Positions 16,227 to 25,629 of a stretch of 64,000 nt of DNA are shown piece by piece; the first letter of the stretch is position 1, and the number at the start of each line of letters is the position of its first letter. The position numbers were made by a program, and so were the translations under genes. The stretch is from Methylotenera_A aquatica (lineage in GTDB: Bacteria > Pseudomonadota > Gammaproteobacteria > Burkholderiales > Methylophilaceae). Under the pieces are notes generated by a model. It saw only the letters and a list, made by a program, of their open reading frames with translations. It searched no databases and was not told the DNA's origin. The stretch is taken from the NCBI GenBank assembly GCA_965601485.1, contig OZ271846.1, positions 2,046,001-2,110,000 of the forward strand, given 5' to 3'.

Positions 16227-16456
16227 CGTTAATTTATGCCTTTATTTTGTGTCCGTCAACCTTATTTTTGGGGGAATTTTTGCACCGTTTTGGTGTGTTT
16301 TTCACAGGAATGAGGCCAGTATTTGCATAGAGTTATGGTGAACGTTTACTCACTTGTATGTTTAATTAAAAAATAAATAAATGGCATAAAATGTCTGTGT
16401 ATGGGTGTATGCGCAAAGCCACAGAACATCATGCCAAAATTATGAGAAAATACAGT

Positions 16457-17704
16457 ATGAATCGCTTTTTATATTCCATCATGTTGTATATGGTGCTACC
16501 TTTTGTGCCATTTAAATTATGGTGGCGCGGTATTAAGCAACCAGCTTACAGACAACATTGGCATGAGCGATTTGGCTTTTTCCAATTAAAATCGACCAAA
16601 CCTGTTATTTGGTTACATTGCGTTTCGGTGGGTGAAACCCGCGCTGCGGAGCCATTGATTAAAACCTTGCAAACGCAATATCCCCAGCATCAAATTTTAA
16701 TCACCAATACCACACCCACAGGCCGCGAAACCAGCGAACTGCTATTTGGCGATGCAGTACAGCGAGTATATTTGCCTTATGATTTGCCGTTTGCTGTCAG
16801 GCGTTTTTTAAAACATTTTCAGCCAAAAATCGGTTTGATTATGGAAACCGAATTATGGTTTAACTTAATTTCAGCCTGCAAAAAAAATGAAATTCCATTA
16901 TTACTACTTAACGCACGCCTTTCAGAAAAATCGGCCAAGGGTTACACCAAACTAGGCTGCTTAGTAACAGAAGGTCTGAAAAGCTTAAGCGCGATTGCCG
17001 CGCAAACTTCCGCCGACGCTTTACGCTTGCAAAAACTAGGCGCGCGAAATGTTCAGGTGACGGGCAATGTTAAATTTGACGTGAAGCCGCCTTTAAATTC
17101 ATTAGAACGGGGCCTAGCGCTGCGTGCATTATTGGGAGACAAAATAATATTTTTAGCCGCCAGCACGCGTGAAGGCGAGGAGATTTTGGTGTTAGAGGCA
17201 ATAAAGGATTTAAATATACTAACCGTGATAGTGCCGCGTCATCCGCAACGCTTTGATGAAGTAGAGCAACTGATTAAAAATGCAGGCCTAAATTATGTGC
17301 GCCGCAGCCAATTGGAGGGTCCAATCCATTCAAGCATACAAGTAATTTTGGGTGATAGCATGGGCGAGTTATTTAGCTATTATGCCGCATGTGATTTTAC
17401 CTTTGTGGGTGGTAGCTTGCTGAAATTTGGCGGGCAAAACTTGATTGAAGCGGCCAGCATGGGCAAACCCATTTTAATTGGTAAATATACCTATAATTTT
17501 GCCGAAGCCACAGCAAATGCTGTGCATGCAGGGGCTGCAGCAAAAGTATGCAATGTGAAAAGCTTGCGCGATAAAATTCAGTATTTAAGTACGCACAGCG
17601 AAGAAAGGGCGCAGATGCAACAGGCTAGTTTAAATTTTAGCCAAGCTTCTAGAGGGGCTACTTTCAGAACGATGCAGCTTATTTCTGCGTGCTTAATGCA
17701 TTAA
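16457..17704 (+). CDS. waaA: 3-deoxy-D-manno-octulosonic acid transferase
   Basis: WaaA (KdtA) transfers Kdo from CMP-Kdo to lipid A precursor at the inner-membrane face. ATG 16457 is chosen from several in-frame starts because it begins the membrane-anchor typical of the family (MNRFLYSIMLYMVLPFVPF, then KLWWRG), giving 415 residues against the usual 420 or so; the frame is open back to 16391. Recognised blocks: GFFQLKSTKPVIWLHCVSVG, ETRAAEPLI, TNTTPTGRETSELLFGD, LIMETELWFNLI, LLNARLSEKSA, and the C-terminal GT30 segment SYYAACDFTFVGGSLLKFGG-QN. It ends 13 bp from the convergent isochorismatase gene. Confidence 0.9.
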   Translation: MNRFLYSIMLYMVLPFVPFKLWWRGIKQPAYRQHWHERFGFFQLKSTKPVIWLHCVSVGETRAAEPLIKTLQTQYPQHQILITNTTPTGRETSELLFGDAVQRVYLPYDLPFAVRRFLKHFQPKIGLIMETELWFNLISACKKNEIPLLLLNARLSEKSAKGYTKLGCLVTEGLKSLSAIAAQTSADALRLQKLGARNVQVTGNVKFDVKPPLNSLERGLALRALLGDKIIFLAASTREGEEILVLEAIKDLNILTVIVPRHPQRFDEVEQLIKNAGLNYVRRSQLEGPIHSSIQVILGDSMGELFSYYAACDFTFVGGSLLKFGGQNLIEAASMGKPILIGKYTYNFAEATANAVHAGAAAKVCNVKSLRDKIQYLSTHSEERAQMQQASLNFSQASRGATFRTMQLISACLMH

Positions 17705-17717
17705 ATGAATTAACGGT

Positions 17718-18284
17718 TTAACGAACAAGTTGCGATATTACTTTAAAAGCGGGATGTTGCGCGTTACCCAACCATTCAAAAACTACCGACTCTGTATTGG
17801 TGATAATGCAGCCAGCATCACGCATGCGCCCGATGGCGTTGGCTTTATTGCTGGCGCTACGCGAAATAACAGCATCTTCAACCACAAATACCTGCTTGTT
17901 AGCTTTGATTAAATCCAGCGCGGTTTGCAATACACAAATATGCGATTCCATGCCCGACAAGATGATTTGTGATTGATCGCGATGGAGTTTCTGGTTAAAT
18001 TTGGGCTCGCTGGCGGCTGAAAAAGCGCTTTTTATTATGGGCTTGCTTGCGTCAACATACTGTTTAATTTCGGCCAATGTTTCACCCAAACCTTGCGGAT
18101 ATTGCTCTGTGACAATCACTGGCACATTAAGCAAACTGGCCGCTTGCGCCAATATGCCACAGTTTTTTATAACCAATGGCATGGCATCTGCCTGCATGGC
18201 ACCAACAAGCTTGGTTTGCAAATCAATGATGACTAATTGACTAAGCTCGGCTTTAATTTTATTTGATATAACATTTGAGCTCAT
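17718..18284 (-). CDS. Isochorismatase-like cysteine hydrolase
   Basis: 188 residues, cysteine-hydrolase fold. The catalytic triad of the family is visible: Asp21 (VIIDLQTK), a Lys in KPIIKSAFSA (near residue 83) and Cys near 117 in SGMESHICVLQTALDL. TEQYPQGLGET is also family-typical. This is the YcaC-like branch; the substrate is unknown (amides, carbamates or a nicotinamide derivative). The ATG at 18284 falls two bases after the TolC stop, so it is probably the last gene of the efflux operon. A functional link to efflux is not evident. Confidence 0.82.
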   Translation of the reverse strand: MSSNVISNKIKAELSQLVIIDLQTKLVGAMQADAMPLVIKNCGILAQAASLLNVPVIVTEQYPQGLGETLAEIKQYVDASKPIIKSAFSAASEPKFNQKLHRDQSQIILSGMESHICVLQTALDLIKANKQVFVVEDAVISRSASNKANAIGRMRDAGCIITNTESVVFEWLGNAQHPAFKVISQLVR

Positions 18285-18285
18285 A

Positions 18286-19659
18286 TTAAGGTACCAGTAT
18301 CAATTGCTGATTAATATCTTGCAAATCCACCTCTGCCACAAGGCCTGTGGCCGATTTTAAACGGATAATGTTTACCAAATAATTGTATCGCGCTTGCAAT
18401 AAATCGCGCTTGGCAGAAAAGAATTGCTGCTGAGCGTTAAGCACATCCACGCTAATTCGCACACCCACTTCGTAGCCCAATTTGGTTGAATCCAACTGGC
18501 TTTGGCTACTGATTAATGCTTGCTCTAAAGCCTTAATTTGCGCAACGCTACTGCTAAGGTTTAAAAACGCGCGCTGCGTTTCTAAATTGGTTTGGCGGCG
18601 CGCAATTTCAACATCATCTTTAGCTTTTTGTTGATTTAATAAGGCTTGGCGCACTCGTGAACTAATAGCACCACCTTGATAAAGCGGAATTTGAAGTTGC
18701 AAGCCAATACTGGCGCTGGAAAACTCGGTGCCAAAACCATTTAAACCGCCGTTTGCGTAGGCATTGTTGTAATTGGCGACAGCATCTAAAGTTGGCATAT
18801 GCGCCGCTTTATTAAACGCCACATCTTGCTCCGCCAGTTTTAACGTATCTTGCTGAATGGCAATACTTAAGTTGTTTTGCAGCGCCACATCTAACAAATT
18901 CTGCATGCTTTGATTTAAGCTATTCACTTGAATATCACTTTTAACCGTGGCAAGCGCGGTTGGCAGTTCACCTGTAATTTGCTCAATTTCGTGCTGCGCA
19001 ATTTGGTATTCGTTTACGGCAGCAATCTCCTGCGCCACCACCAAATCAAAACGCGCTTGCGCTTCGTTTACATCAGTAATGGTGGCGGTACCCACCTCAA
19101 AAGTAATTTTTGCCTGCTCTAGCTGGCTTAAAATGGAGGTCTTTTGCGCCTTAATCAGCTCAATTTTATCTTGTGCAATTAGCACATTAAAATACGCTTG
19201 CGTGGTGCGTAAAATCAAATTTTGTTGACTCAAATGATATTGCTTATCGGCAATACTCACCTGCGCATAGCTTTGATCCATTTGCACTAAGTTTTGTTGG
19301 CGGTAAATCGGCTGGCGCGCCTCTAAGCCATAATTAGAGCCTTCAAAAGTCGCTGTACCCGCCACTCGCGGAAAGTTTGAACTGATATTATTAAACTCAA
19401 TACTGCTTCTAGTGCCAGTAATTCCTGCGCTAAAGTTAACAGTAGGCCTGTACAAAGCTTTGCCTTGCTCAATGATTTCTTGCGCGGCTTTATTGCTACT
19501 TAATGCAGAGGCTAATACGGGATCATGTGCTAACGCCTGGTGATAAATATCCAGTAAATTTAGTTTTTTTTCTTGCGCTTGCAAACCTGCTGGCAGAAAT
19601 ACGCACAGCACAATTAACTTTAATAAAAGCGGTTTAAACGGCATGTTAATGCTCAACAT
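18286..19659 (-). CDS. tolC: TolC-family outer-membrane efflux protein
   Basis: 457 residues from ATG 19659, two bases after the stop of the methyltransferase gene; TTG 19671 and ATG 19644 are alternatives. The signal peptide (KPLLLKLIVLCVFLPAGLQA then QEKK) leads into the two-fold repeated outer-membrane-factor domain: LLDIYHQALAHDPVLASALS, GLEARQPIYRQQNLVQMDQS and the second repeat ASIGLQLQIPLYQGGAISS, then LGYEVGVRISVDVLNAQQQF. It forms the trimeric exit duct for the RND pump encoded upstream in the same direction. The TolC call is firm; the cargo is unknown. Confidence 0.88.
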   Translation of the reverse strand: MLSINMPFKPLLLKLIVLCVFLPAGLQAQEKKLNLLDIYHQALAHDPVLASALSSNKAAQEIIEQGKALYRPTVNFSAGITGTRSSIEFNNISSNFPRVAGTATFEGSNYGLEARQPIYRQQNLVQMDQSYAQVSIADKQYHLSQQNLILRTTQAYFNVLIAQDKIELIKAQKTSILSQLEQAKITFEVGTATITDVNEAQARFDLVVAQEIAAVNEYQIAQHEIEQITGELPTALATVKSDIQVNSLNQSMQNLLDVALQNNLSIAIQQDTLKLAEQDVAFNKAAHMPTLDAVANYNNAYANGGLNGFGTEFSSASIGLQLQIPLYQGGAISSRVRQALLNQQKAKDDVEIARRQTNLETQRAFLNLSSSVAQIKALEQALISSQSQLDSTKLGYEVGVRISVDVLNAQQQFFSAKRDLLQARYNYLVNIIRLKSATGLVAEVDLQDINQQLILVP

Positions 19660-19660
19660 A

Positions 19661-20365
19661 TTAAAACTCAAACGTGCTGGCCTGCGGCGCGTTAACTAAC
19701 TCTGGCACATAGGTTTCAAACAATACATCTTGTCTAAATCCTGCTTCCGATAAGCGCTGAACCAAAGTAGCTTGCATAGCCGGACCTGTACCTAAAACAA
19801 TGAATAGTGAACCGCCAATGGCTAGCTGATTACGGACACCAATTGGCTCTACAGGGGATGAGCCCGTGTAAACAATCAAATCAAACGGTGCTTGATTGGG
19901 TAGCCCTAATGCACCATCTTCCACCAATAGACTGACGTTTTGAATAGAGTGTTTTGTTAAGTTTTGCGCCGCCTTTGCACTTAATTCGGCATTAATTTCG
20001 ACAGAGGTGACGTGTTTAGCCAAGCTTGCTAGCAAGGCTGTTACATAGCCGCTACCAGTACCAATATGCAATACATTGTGCGATTTTTGTACACTTAAGG
20101 CCTGCAAAATACGACCTTCTAATTTTGGGCTCAACATGTTTTGTCCAGCACCGATAGGGATTTCAATATCGGCAAAAGCCAGACCTTGGTATTCTGTTGG
20201 CACAAAGTGTTCGCGCGGAATTTCGTTTAGTAAAGCCAACACCACTGGGTCTAACACTTCCCACGTGCGGATTTGCTGCTCTATCATATTGAATCTCGCG
20301 ATTTCGCGAGGCATGTTCAACCCAGCAACTTCACTTGCCGTTTTATTTTCTGCTGTTTGTATCAT
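19661..20365 (-). CDS. pcm: Protein-L-isoaspartate O-methyltransferase family protein
   Basis: 234 residues. FNMIEQQIRTWEVLDPVVLA, IPREHFVPTEYQGLAFADIE and IPIGAGQNMLSPKLEGRILQ lead to the S-adenosylmethionine motif NVLHIGTGSGYVTALLASLA and VTSVEINAELSAKA. The family methylates isoaspartyl residues to repair aged proteins. This copy is of the type that commonly sits beside tolC in betaproteobacteria. Its active-site loop differs from E. coli Pcm (no AxxGGxGxx block in the usual place), so repair activity is likely but not certain. The gene overlaps the reading frame start of tolC. Confidence 0.78.
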   Translation of the reverse strand: MIQTAENKTASEVAGLNMPREIARFNMIEQQIRTWEVLDPVVLALLNEIPREHFVPTEYQGLAFADIEIPIGAGQNMLSPKLEGRILQALSVQKSHNVLHIGTGSGYVTALLASLAKHVTSVEINAELSAKAAQNLTKHSIQNVSLLVEDGALGLPNQAPFDLIVYTGSSPVEPIGVRNQLAIGGSLFIVLGTGPAMQATLVQRLSEAGFRQDVLFETYVPELVNAPQASTFEF

Positions 20366-20422
20366 GTGCTTACTTTCATTAATTTAAGCTTAATTATAAC
20401 GTATCTACTTATGCGTTTTAGG

Positions 20423-23400
20423 CTATTGCGTTTCAGGTACTTTAACCCTAAACCATGCCGCATATAATGCTGGCAAAAATAACACGGTTAAAACCGTGGC
20501 AATTGCCAAACCGCCCATGATAGCAACAGCCATTGGCCCAAAAAATACGCTGCGTGTTAACGGTATCATGGCTAATATTGCCGCAGCGGCCGTCAACACA
20601 ATTGGCCTAAAACGGCGAATGGTCGATTCTACAATAGCCTGCCAAGCTGGCAATCCACTTGCTTTGTCTTGGTCGATCTGGTCAACCAAAATAACCGAAT
20701 TACGCATGATCATGCCCGATAAGGCAATAGTTCCCAGCATGGCTACAAAACCAAATGGCTTATCAAACAGTAGTAATGCTATTGTGACTCCAATTAATCC
20801 TAATGGTGCGGTAAGTAAGACTAAAAATACGCGCGAAAAACTTTGCAGTTGCAAGATAAGTAGCGTTAATACCACTACTAAAAACAAAGGCGCTCCTTTT
20901 GCTACAGATGCGCCCCCTTTGGCAGACTCTTCAACCGCGCCACCCGTTTCAACCGTTACTCCAAGCGGCAAATTGGCTTTAATGTTTTTAATCTTTTCTT
21001 CAATTTGCGCAGAGACCACAGGCGCCTGCATATCGCCGCGCAAATGCGCACGCACGGTAATAGATGGTAAACGGTTACGTCGCCAGATCACGCCTTCTTC
21101 AAAGGTAGAGCTAATTGTGGCTAATTGCGCCAACGGCACAGCCGATTGGCTAGTACTAGCGTTTTGCACATTAATCATCAAATTAGGCAAACGCGATAAT
21201 TGCGAGCGCTCTACTTCTGCGCCGCGCACCACCAAATCAATACGCTCATTACCTTCTCTAAATTCCGTGATATACATTTCGCTTAAAGCCGCGTTCAATA
21301 CATTAGCCACATCAACCGAGCTTACCCCAAGCAATCTAGCTTTTGCTTGATCAATCGTCACTTTAATCACTTTACTAGGCTCTTCCCAACCCAATTGCAC
21401 ATTCACCAAATTAGGGTTGGAGCGCATCACATCGGCAATTTGGTGCGATATCTGCCGTATTTGCCCAATATCGCTGCCATCCACCCTGAATTGTACTGGA
21501 AACCCAACAGGCGGACCGTTTTCTAGACGCAGTACAGATGCTCTTAACGCAGGGAAATCATTTTCAAATAAAGCCAACAAATCACTGCGTAAGGCTTCAC
21601 GCGCTTTTAAATCTTTGCTTAAGATCACAAATTGCGCAAAACCGCGATGCGGTAATTGAATATCCAACGGCAAGTAATAACGCGGGCTACCCGATCCAAT
21701 ATAAGCTACAAAGTTATCAACGCCTTTGTATTTTTGGTTCCAAGCGCGCAACCAAGTTTCGAGCTTTTTCACCTCATTATTTGTTGCCTTGTAGGATGCG
21801 CCTTCTGTCATGCGCATATCCACCACCAATTCCAAGCGTGTAGAATCGGGGAAAAACTGCTGTTGCACCTTGCCAAAACCTAAAATAGACAACACAAACA
21901 GGATAAGCGTAATGGCAATTACCGTTTTGCGATAACGTATACAAGCTTTAATCAGTGACCGAAAGCGGCTGTAAAATGCGCTGTTATAAATATCGTGATG
22001 ATGGTTTTCATCTGGCTTATCGGCTAGTTTAAATCTGGATTTTAACCAAAGCACTAATCTAGATGGTTGTGGTTTTTTGCTGTAATCCGGCAATAAGTGA
22101 TAGCCCAAATAAGGCACAAAAATCACCGCTGCCACCCATGAAATAATCAAGGCAATGGCTGAAACCTGAAAGATGGAGCGCGTGTATTCGCCAGTAGAGC
22201 TAGCCGCAGTTGCAATAGGCAAAAAGCCAGCAACAGTTACCAGCGTGCCAGTGAGCATGGGCATGGCGGTGGATGTATAGGCAAATGCCGCCGCCTGCAT
22301 GCGCTTCATGCCTTGCTCCATTTTAGATGACATCATTTCTACGGCAATAATCGCATCATCAACCAGCAAGCCCAGCGCCAATATCAGCGCGCCTAGTGAA
22401 ATCTTATGCAGGCCAATATCAAATAATTGCATCACCAAAAATGTGGCTGCCAGCACAACGGGGATGGTAATGGCCACCACAATACCTGTTCGTAGCCCCA
22501 GTGATAGAAGGCTAACGCCCAATACAATCACTAAGGCCTCAATTAAAGATGTCACAAAATCATTAACCGAATTCGCCACTATTTTGGGTTGAGAAGTCAC
22601 AGTTGCAAAGTTCAAACCCACAGGCAAATTTTGTTGGATTTTGGCTATTTTTGCATCCAACTCATGCCCCAGCGCAATCACATCACCGCCTTCACGCATG
22701 CTGACACCCAGCAACAAAGTATCTGTGCCGTTGAAGCGCACGGTGTCTCTAGGCGGGTTTTCATAACCGCGATATACACGCGCCACATCACCCAATCTAA
22801 AATCTTGATTATTGGCGCGCAGCCTTAAATTACGTAAGTTTTCTAGGGTATTGTAACGGCCAGAAACTTCAATACGAATGCGCTCATTAGACGAATCAAA
22901 GGTGCCGCTTTTAACCACCGCATTTTGCGTTTGCAAAATATTAATTAACGCTGTCGCGCTGATGCCCAAAGATGATAGCTTGGCGTTTGAAAGCTCTAAA
23001 TAAATGCGTTGTTTTTGCTCGCCAAAAAAATCAATTTTGGCTATATCTTTGGCGGTTAGCAATTCCGCGCGAATGATTTCGGCTTGCTTTTTTAAGGCGA
23101 AATTATCAAAGCCATCGCCAGTTAGCGCATACATACTGCCGTACACATCGCTAAATTCATCATTAAAAGTCAAACTTTCAATATTTTGTGGCAAGGTATG
23201 ACGAATATCGGCCACTTTTTTGCGCACCTGATACCAAATATCGGGCACATCTTGCGAAAACGTATCATCTTTAATCACAATAAAAATCATGGACTCACCA
23301 GGCCTTGAGTAGCTGCTGGTGTAATCCAAATGCGGTGTTTCTTGTAGCTTTTTTTCAAGCTTATCAGTCACTTGCTGCTCTACTTCTACAGCGCTCGCTC

Positions 23401-23590
23401 CTGGCCAACTGGTGCGCACAAGCATCACCTTAAAGGTAAAAGGCGGGTCTTCTGATTGACCTAGCTTGCTGTATGCCAACAAACCTGCAACCGTCAGCAT
23501 TAGCATCAAATACAAAACTAAAGATCGGTGATTTAACGCCCAAACCGATAGGTTAAAACTTGAATTTTGTGGTTTTTCGGCTTCGCTCAT
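20423..23590 (-). CDS. RND efflux transporter, inner-membrane pump
   Basis: 1055 residues, full length for a resistance-nodulation-division pump. The first helix is NHRSLVLYLMLMLTVAGLLA, then EDPPFTFKVMLVRTSWPGAS. The proton-relay helix carries the paired acidic residues, GALILALGLLVDDAIIAVEM. The second half repeats the fold (CIRYRKTVIAITLILFVLSI) and ends with PIVLTAAAAILAMIPLTR and GGLAIATVLTVLFLPALYAA. The sequence resembles the TriC/VexF-type HAE1 subgroup. A cytoplasmic loop has a His cluster (DENHHHD). Start ATG overlaps the stop of the adaptor gene by four bases. Substrate not predictable. Confidence 0.9.
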   Translation of the reverse strand: MSEAEKPQNSSFNLSVWALNHRSLVLYLMLMLTVAGLLAYSKLGQSEDPPFTFKVMLVRTSWPGASAVEVEQQVTDKLEKKLQETPHLDYTSSYSRPGESMIFIVIKDDTFSQDVPDIWYQVRKKVADIRHTLPQNIESLTFNDEFSDVYGSMYALTGDGFDNFALKKQAEIIRAELLTAKDIAKIDFFGEQKQRIYLELSNAKLSSLGISATALINILQTQNAVVKSGTFDSSNERIRIEVSGRYNTLENLRNLRLRANNQDFRLGDVARVYRGYENPPRDTVRFNGTDTLLLGVSMREGGDVIALGHELDAKIAKIQQNLPVGLNFATVTSQPKIVANSVNDFVTSLIEALVIVLGVSLLSLGLRTGIVVAITIPVVLAATFLVMQLFDIGLHKISLGALILALGLLVDDAIIAVEMMSSKMEQGMKRMQAAAFAYTSTAMPMLTGTLVTVAGFLPIATAASSTGEYTRSIFQVSAIALIISWVAAVIFVPYLGYHLLPDYSKKPQPSRLVLWLKSRFKLADKPDENHHHDIYNSAFYSRFRSLIKACIRYRKTVIAITLILFVLSILGFGKVQQQFFPDSTRLELVVDMRMTEGASYKATNNEVKKLETWLRAWNQKYKGVDNFVAYIGSGSPRYYLPLDIQLPHRGFAQFVILSKDLKAREALRSDLLALFENDFPALRASVLRLENGPPVGFPVQFRVDGSDIGQIRQISHQIADVMRSNPNLVNVQLGWEEPSKVIKVTIDQAKARLLGVSSVDVANVLNAALSEMYITEFREGNERIDLVVRGAEVERSQLSRLPNLMINVQNASTSQSAVPLAQLATISSTFEEGVIWRRNRLPSITVRAHLRGDMQAPVVSAQIEEKIKNIKANLPLGVTVETGGAVEESAKGGASVAKGAPLFLVVVLTLLILQLQSFSRVFLVLLTAPLGLIGVTIALLLFDKPFGFVAMLGTIALSGMIMRNSVILVDQIDQDKASGLPAWQAIVESTIRRFRPIVLTAAAAILAMIPLTRSVFFGPMAVAIMGGLAIATVLTVLFLPALYAAWFRVKVPETQ

Positions 23591-24702
23591 TCTATTGGCT
23601 CTGATGCGGTGGAAGCAGATGGCTCAGGCTGAAGTATAGGTTTAACTTTTTGGCCCTTAATTAAAGTATGTACTCCTGCAATAGCAACCATTTCACCCAC
23701 TTGCAAACCATCACTCACTAACACGCCGTTTTCTGTAAATTGTCCTGCGGTCACTGCACGCGGATTAGCAATCCCCGCTTTGTCTACAACCCAAACGCTA
23801 TTTTTGCCGTTAATTTGTGTTAATGCGCTAGATGGCACAATTAATTCTGCGCTTGATTCGTTGCTGGCAAAGCGCACACCTGCCGTCATACCTAATTTCA
23901 GTTGTTCATCTACATCTAAAATCGCCACACGCACATCAAAGGCACGGGTGGCCGAGCTAGCGGCTGGCGCAATTTCGCGCACTTTACCGCTGTAGGTTTT
24001 ATCAGGATTAGATAGTTGATTCGCCCACAATTTAAGTGCGGCGGAATCGCCTACTTTGATAGTCACCACTTTTGATTCTGGCACTGCGACTAGCACTTCG
24101 ATTTGTTGTGTATCAACTACTTGTGCCACCATTTCACCCGCCCCAACTACTTGGCCCGGCTCTGCACGAATTTGAGTCACCACACCATCGCGGTCGGCAA
24201 TTAAGCTGGTATAGCGCGATTGATTGTTTGATACCGCCGCTTGCGCTTTCAGTTGCTGTAAGCGCGCCACCGACGTTTTTAATTCCGCTTCGCGCAAATC
24301 CAGCGCTGAAGCCGAAATAAATTTTTTGTTAAACAGCATGCGTTGGCGCTCAACTTCTGCATTGGCTAGTGCATAGCTGGCCTCTGCTGCACGCACACTG
24401 GCATATGCGGCGGCGGCAGTAAGGTTGCTATCAGCAGCGTCTAAATTTGCCAATACTTGGCCTTTTTTGACCACACTGCCAACCTCTACCTTGCGCTCAA
24501 TAATCTTGCCACCGATTCTAAACGCAAGGTTTGATTCATAGCGTGATTTCACTTCGCCCACCAATATCATGCCTTGCTCTACCGCTGTTTGTCCAACCAC
24601 CGTTACTAATGCGGGCCGAGGCGGTGGGGGTGCGTGCGGCAGCTTATCGCATGCCACAAGCAATATAGCCATCATGGTTAAATTACATATTTTTAAGGTC
24701 AT
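23587..24702 (-). CDS. RND efflux periplasmic adaptor lipoprotein
   Basis: 371 residues. The N-terminus has a lipoprotein signal (MMAILLVACDKLPHAPPPP), with the lipobox LLVAC. LAFRIGGKIIERKVEVGSVV and KKGQVLANLD are the first lipoyl half-motif, a coiled-coil hairpin follows (residues about 95-160), then SLIADRDGVVTQIRAEPGQV as the second half-motif. The beta-barrel and membrane-proximal domains complete the HlyD/AcrA layout. It bridges the RND pump and TolC. Transcribed after the TetR gene (27-bp gap) and overlapping the pump gene. Confidence 0.9.
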   Translation of the reverse strand: MTLKICNLTMMAILLVACDKLPHAPPPPRPALVTVVGQTAVEQGMILVGEVKSRYESNLAFRIGGKIIERKVEVGSVVKKGQVLANLDAADSNLTAAAAYASVRAAEASYALANAEVERQRMLFNKKFISASALDLREAELKTSVARLQQLKAQAAVSNNQSRYTSLIADRDGVVTQIRAEPGQVVGAGEMVAQVVDTQQIEVLVAVPESKVVTIKVGDSAALKLWANQLSNPDKTYSGKVREIAPAASSATRAFDVRVAILDVDEQLKLGMTAGVRFASNESSAELIVPSSALTQINGKNSVWVVDKAGIANPRAVTAGQFTENGVLVSDGLQVGEMVAIAGVHTLIKGQKVKPILQPEPSASTASEPIE

Positions 24703-24729
24703 CGTTCGCTTTCGTTTCTTATTTTTAAT

Positions 24730-25374
24730 TTATTCTATTTTATAGATTTGGTCTTGCAACAAGCCGCGCATCAACGTTAATTGCATCATTTGCAAACGTT
24801 GATCTATATCAGCCCAATTCACCCAGATATCGTTTGCCATACTAATTTGCAAAGCACAAACACCGTGCATGCCAGCCCAAACAGTCTGAGCAATTAAATC
24901 AGCATCATTCAAATCCTTCTTAAATCTACCCGCCAAATAAACATCATTCACCACTGTTTTTAGCTGAAAGTAGGCGTCTTGTTCGGCATTGTTTTGCTGA
25001 ATGCTTGAATTGGTAGCGTCGCAAGGCGGGTGCCCTGTCATAAACATCATGCGGTAGTGGTTGGGATAATTGAGTGCAAACTGCGCGTAGCTACGGCCAA
25101 AGGCTAACAACCGCTCAACGGGGTCGTTTATCGTCAAGTTACTTTTTAAGGCTTCAGCTAATGCTAAAAAATCGGTATCGCAAACCGCGCGAATCAAGGC
25201 CTCTTTATCGGCAAAGTGCAAATAGATACTGGTAGCAGAATAACCGATGCGTTTGGCGATTTCTCGCATGGTCACCGCGTCAACCCCGCGCGCGACAAAT
25301 AGCTGACGAGCTGCATCCATAATTAAGGTACGCAGTTGTTGACGTTCAAATTCGGTTTTGGGTTTTGGAGGCAT
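24730..25374 (-). CDS. TetR/AcrR-family regulator of the RND efflux operon
   Basis: 214 residues. The helix-turn-helix is clear: IMDAARQLFVARGVDAVTMR, EIAKRIGYSATSIYLHFADK, EALIRAV. The C-terminal domain (FALNYPNHYRMMFMTGHPP) is of the AcrR/TetR_C_33-like type. As first gene of the tetR-MFP-RND-pcm-tolC run it probably represses its own operon from the promoter at 25404-25432, which overlaps inverted repeats. The inducer is unknown but would plausibly be a pump substrate. Confidence 0.88.
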   Translation of the reverse strand: MPPKPKTEFERQQLRTLIMDAARQLFVARGVDAVTMREIAKRIGYSATSIYLHFADKEALIRAVCDTDFLALAEALKSNLTINDPVERLLAFGRSYAQFALNYPNHYRMMFMTGHPPCDATNSSIQQNNAEQDAYFQLKTVVNDVYLAGRFKKDLNDADLIAQTVWAGMHGVCALQISMANDIWVNWADIDQRLQMMQLTLMRGLLQDQIYKIE

Positions 25375-25403
25375 AAGTTAAGACAAAACAACTTAACACT
25401 GTT

Positions 25404-25432
25404 AATTTAACAACGTTAGAATGTTGTGTCAA
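25404..25432 (-). promoter_or_regulatory. Sigma-70-type promoter of the efflux operon with overlapping inverted repeats
   Basis: On the minus strand TTGACA (25432-25427) and TAAATT (25409-25404) are separated by exactly 17 bp. The spacer contains ACAAC-attctaac-GTTGT (an inverted repeat) and the -10 region overlaps TGTTAA-a-TTAACA. Symmetric sites lying over both promoter boxes suit a TetR-type repressor. The start codon is 30 bp downstream of the -10. Confidence 0.6.
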
Positions 25433-25460
25433 CATCAAATATATAAATTTTGCGTGACGG

Positions 25461-25625
25461 CTATTTAAAATTTAACTGATCGAGCTTGTACCAAAGTGAG
25501 CGCTCACTAATTTCGAGCAACTTGGCCGCTTTGGCTTTATTGCCGTGACTGGCAGCCAAGGCTTCAAAAATTAACTTTTTCTCAATCTGCGCTTTCATTT
25601 GTGGGATTTGAAACGGCTGATCTGC
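25461..25625 (-). pseudogene. C-terminal remnant of an NtrC-type regulator (Fis-like HTH)
   Basis: The minus strand reads MKAQIEKKLIFEALAASHGN, KAKAAKLLEISERSLWYKLD, QLNFK, then TAG at 25463-25461. This is the C-terminal Fis-type helix-turn-helix of sigma-54-dependent response regulators. The AAA+ and receiver domains that should precede it are missing: reading upstream runs directly into a piece of an unrelated dehydrogenase gene on the other strand. The exact junction lies between about 25615 and 25640. Confidence 0.7.
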
Positions 25626-25629
25626 GTCT

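Noticed and set aside
20496..21350. 284-codon plus-strand open frame
   Set aside because: Antisense shadow of the RND pump gene, which has full-length family motifs on the other strand; the same applies to several long antisense frames at 32754-33452 and 34266-34679 within the AsmA gene.
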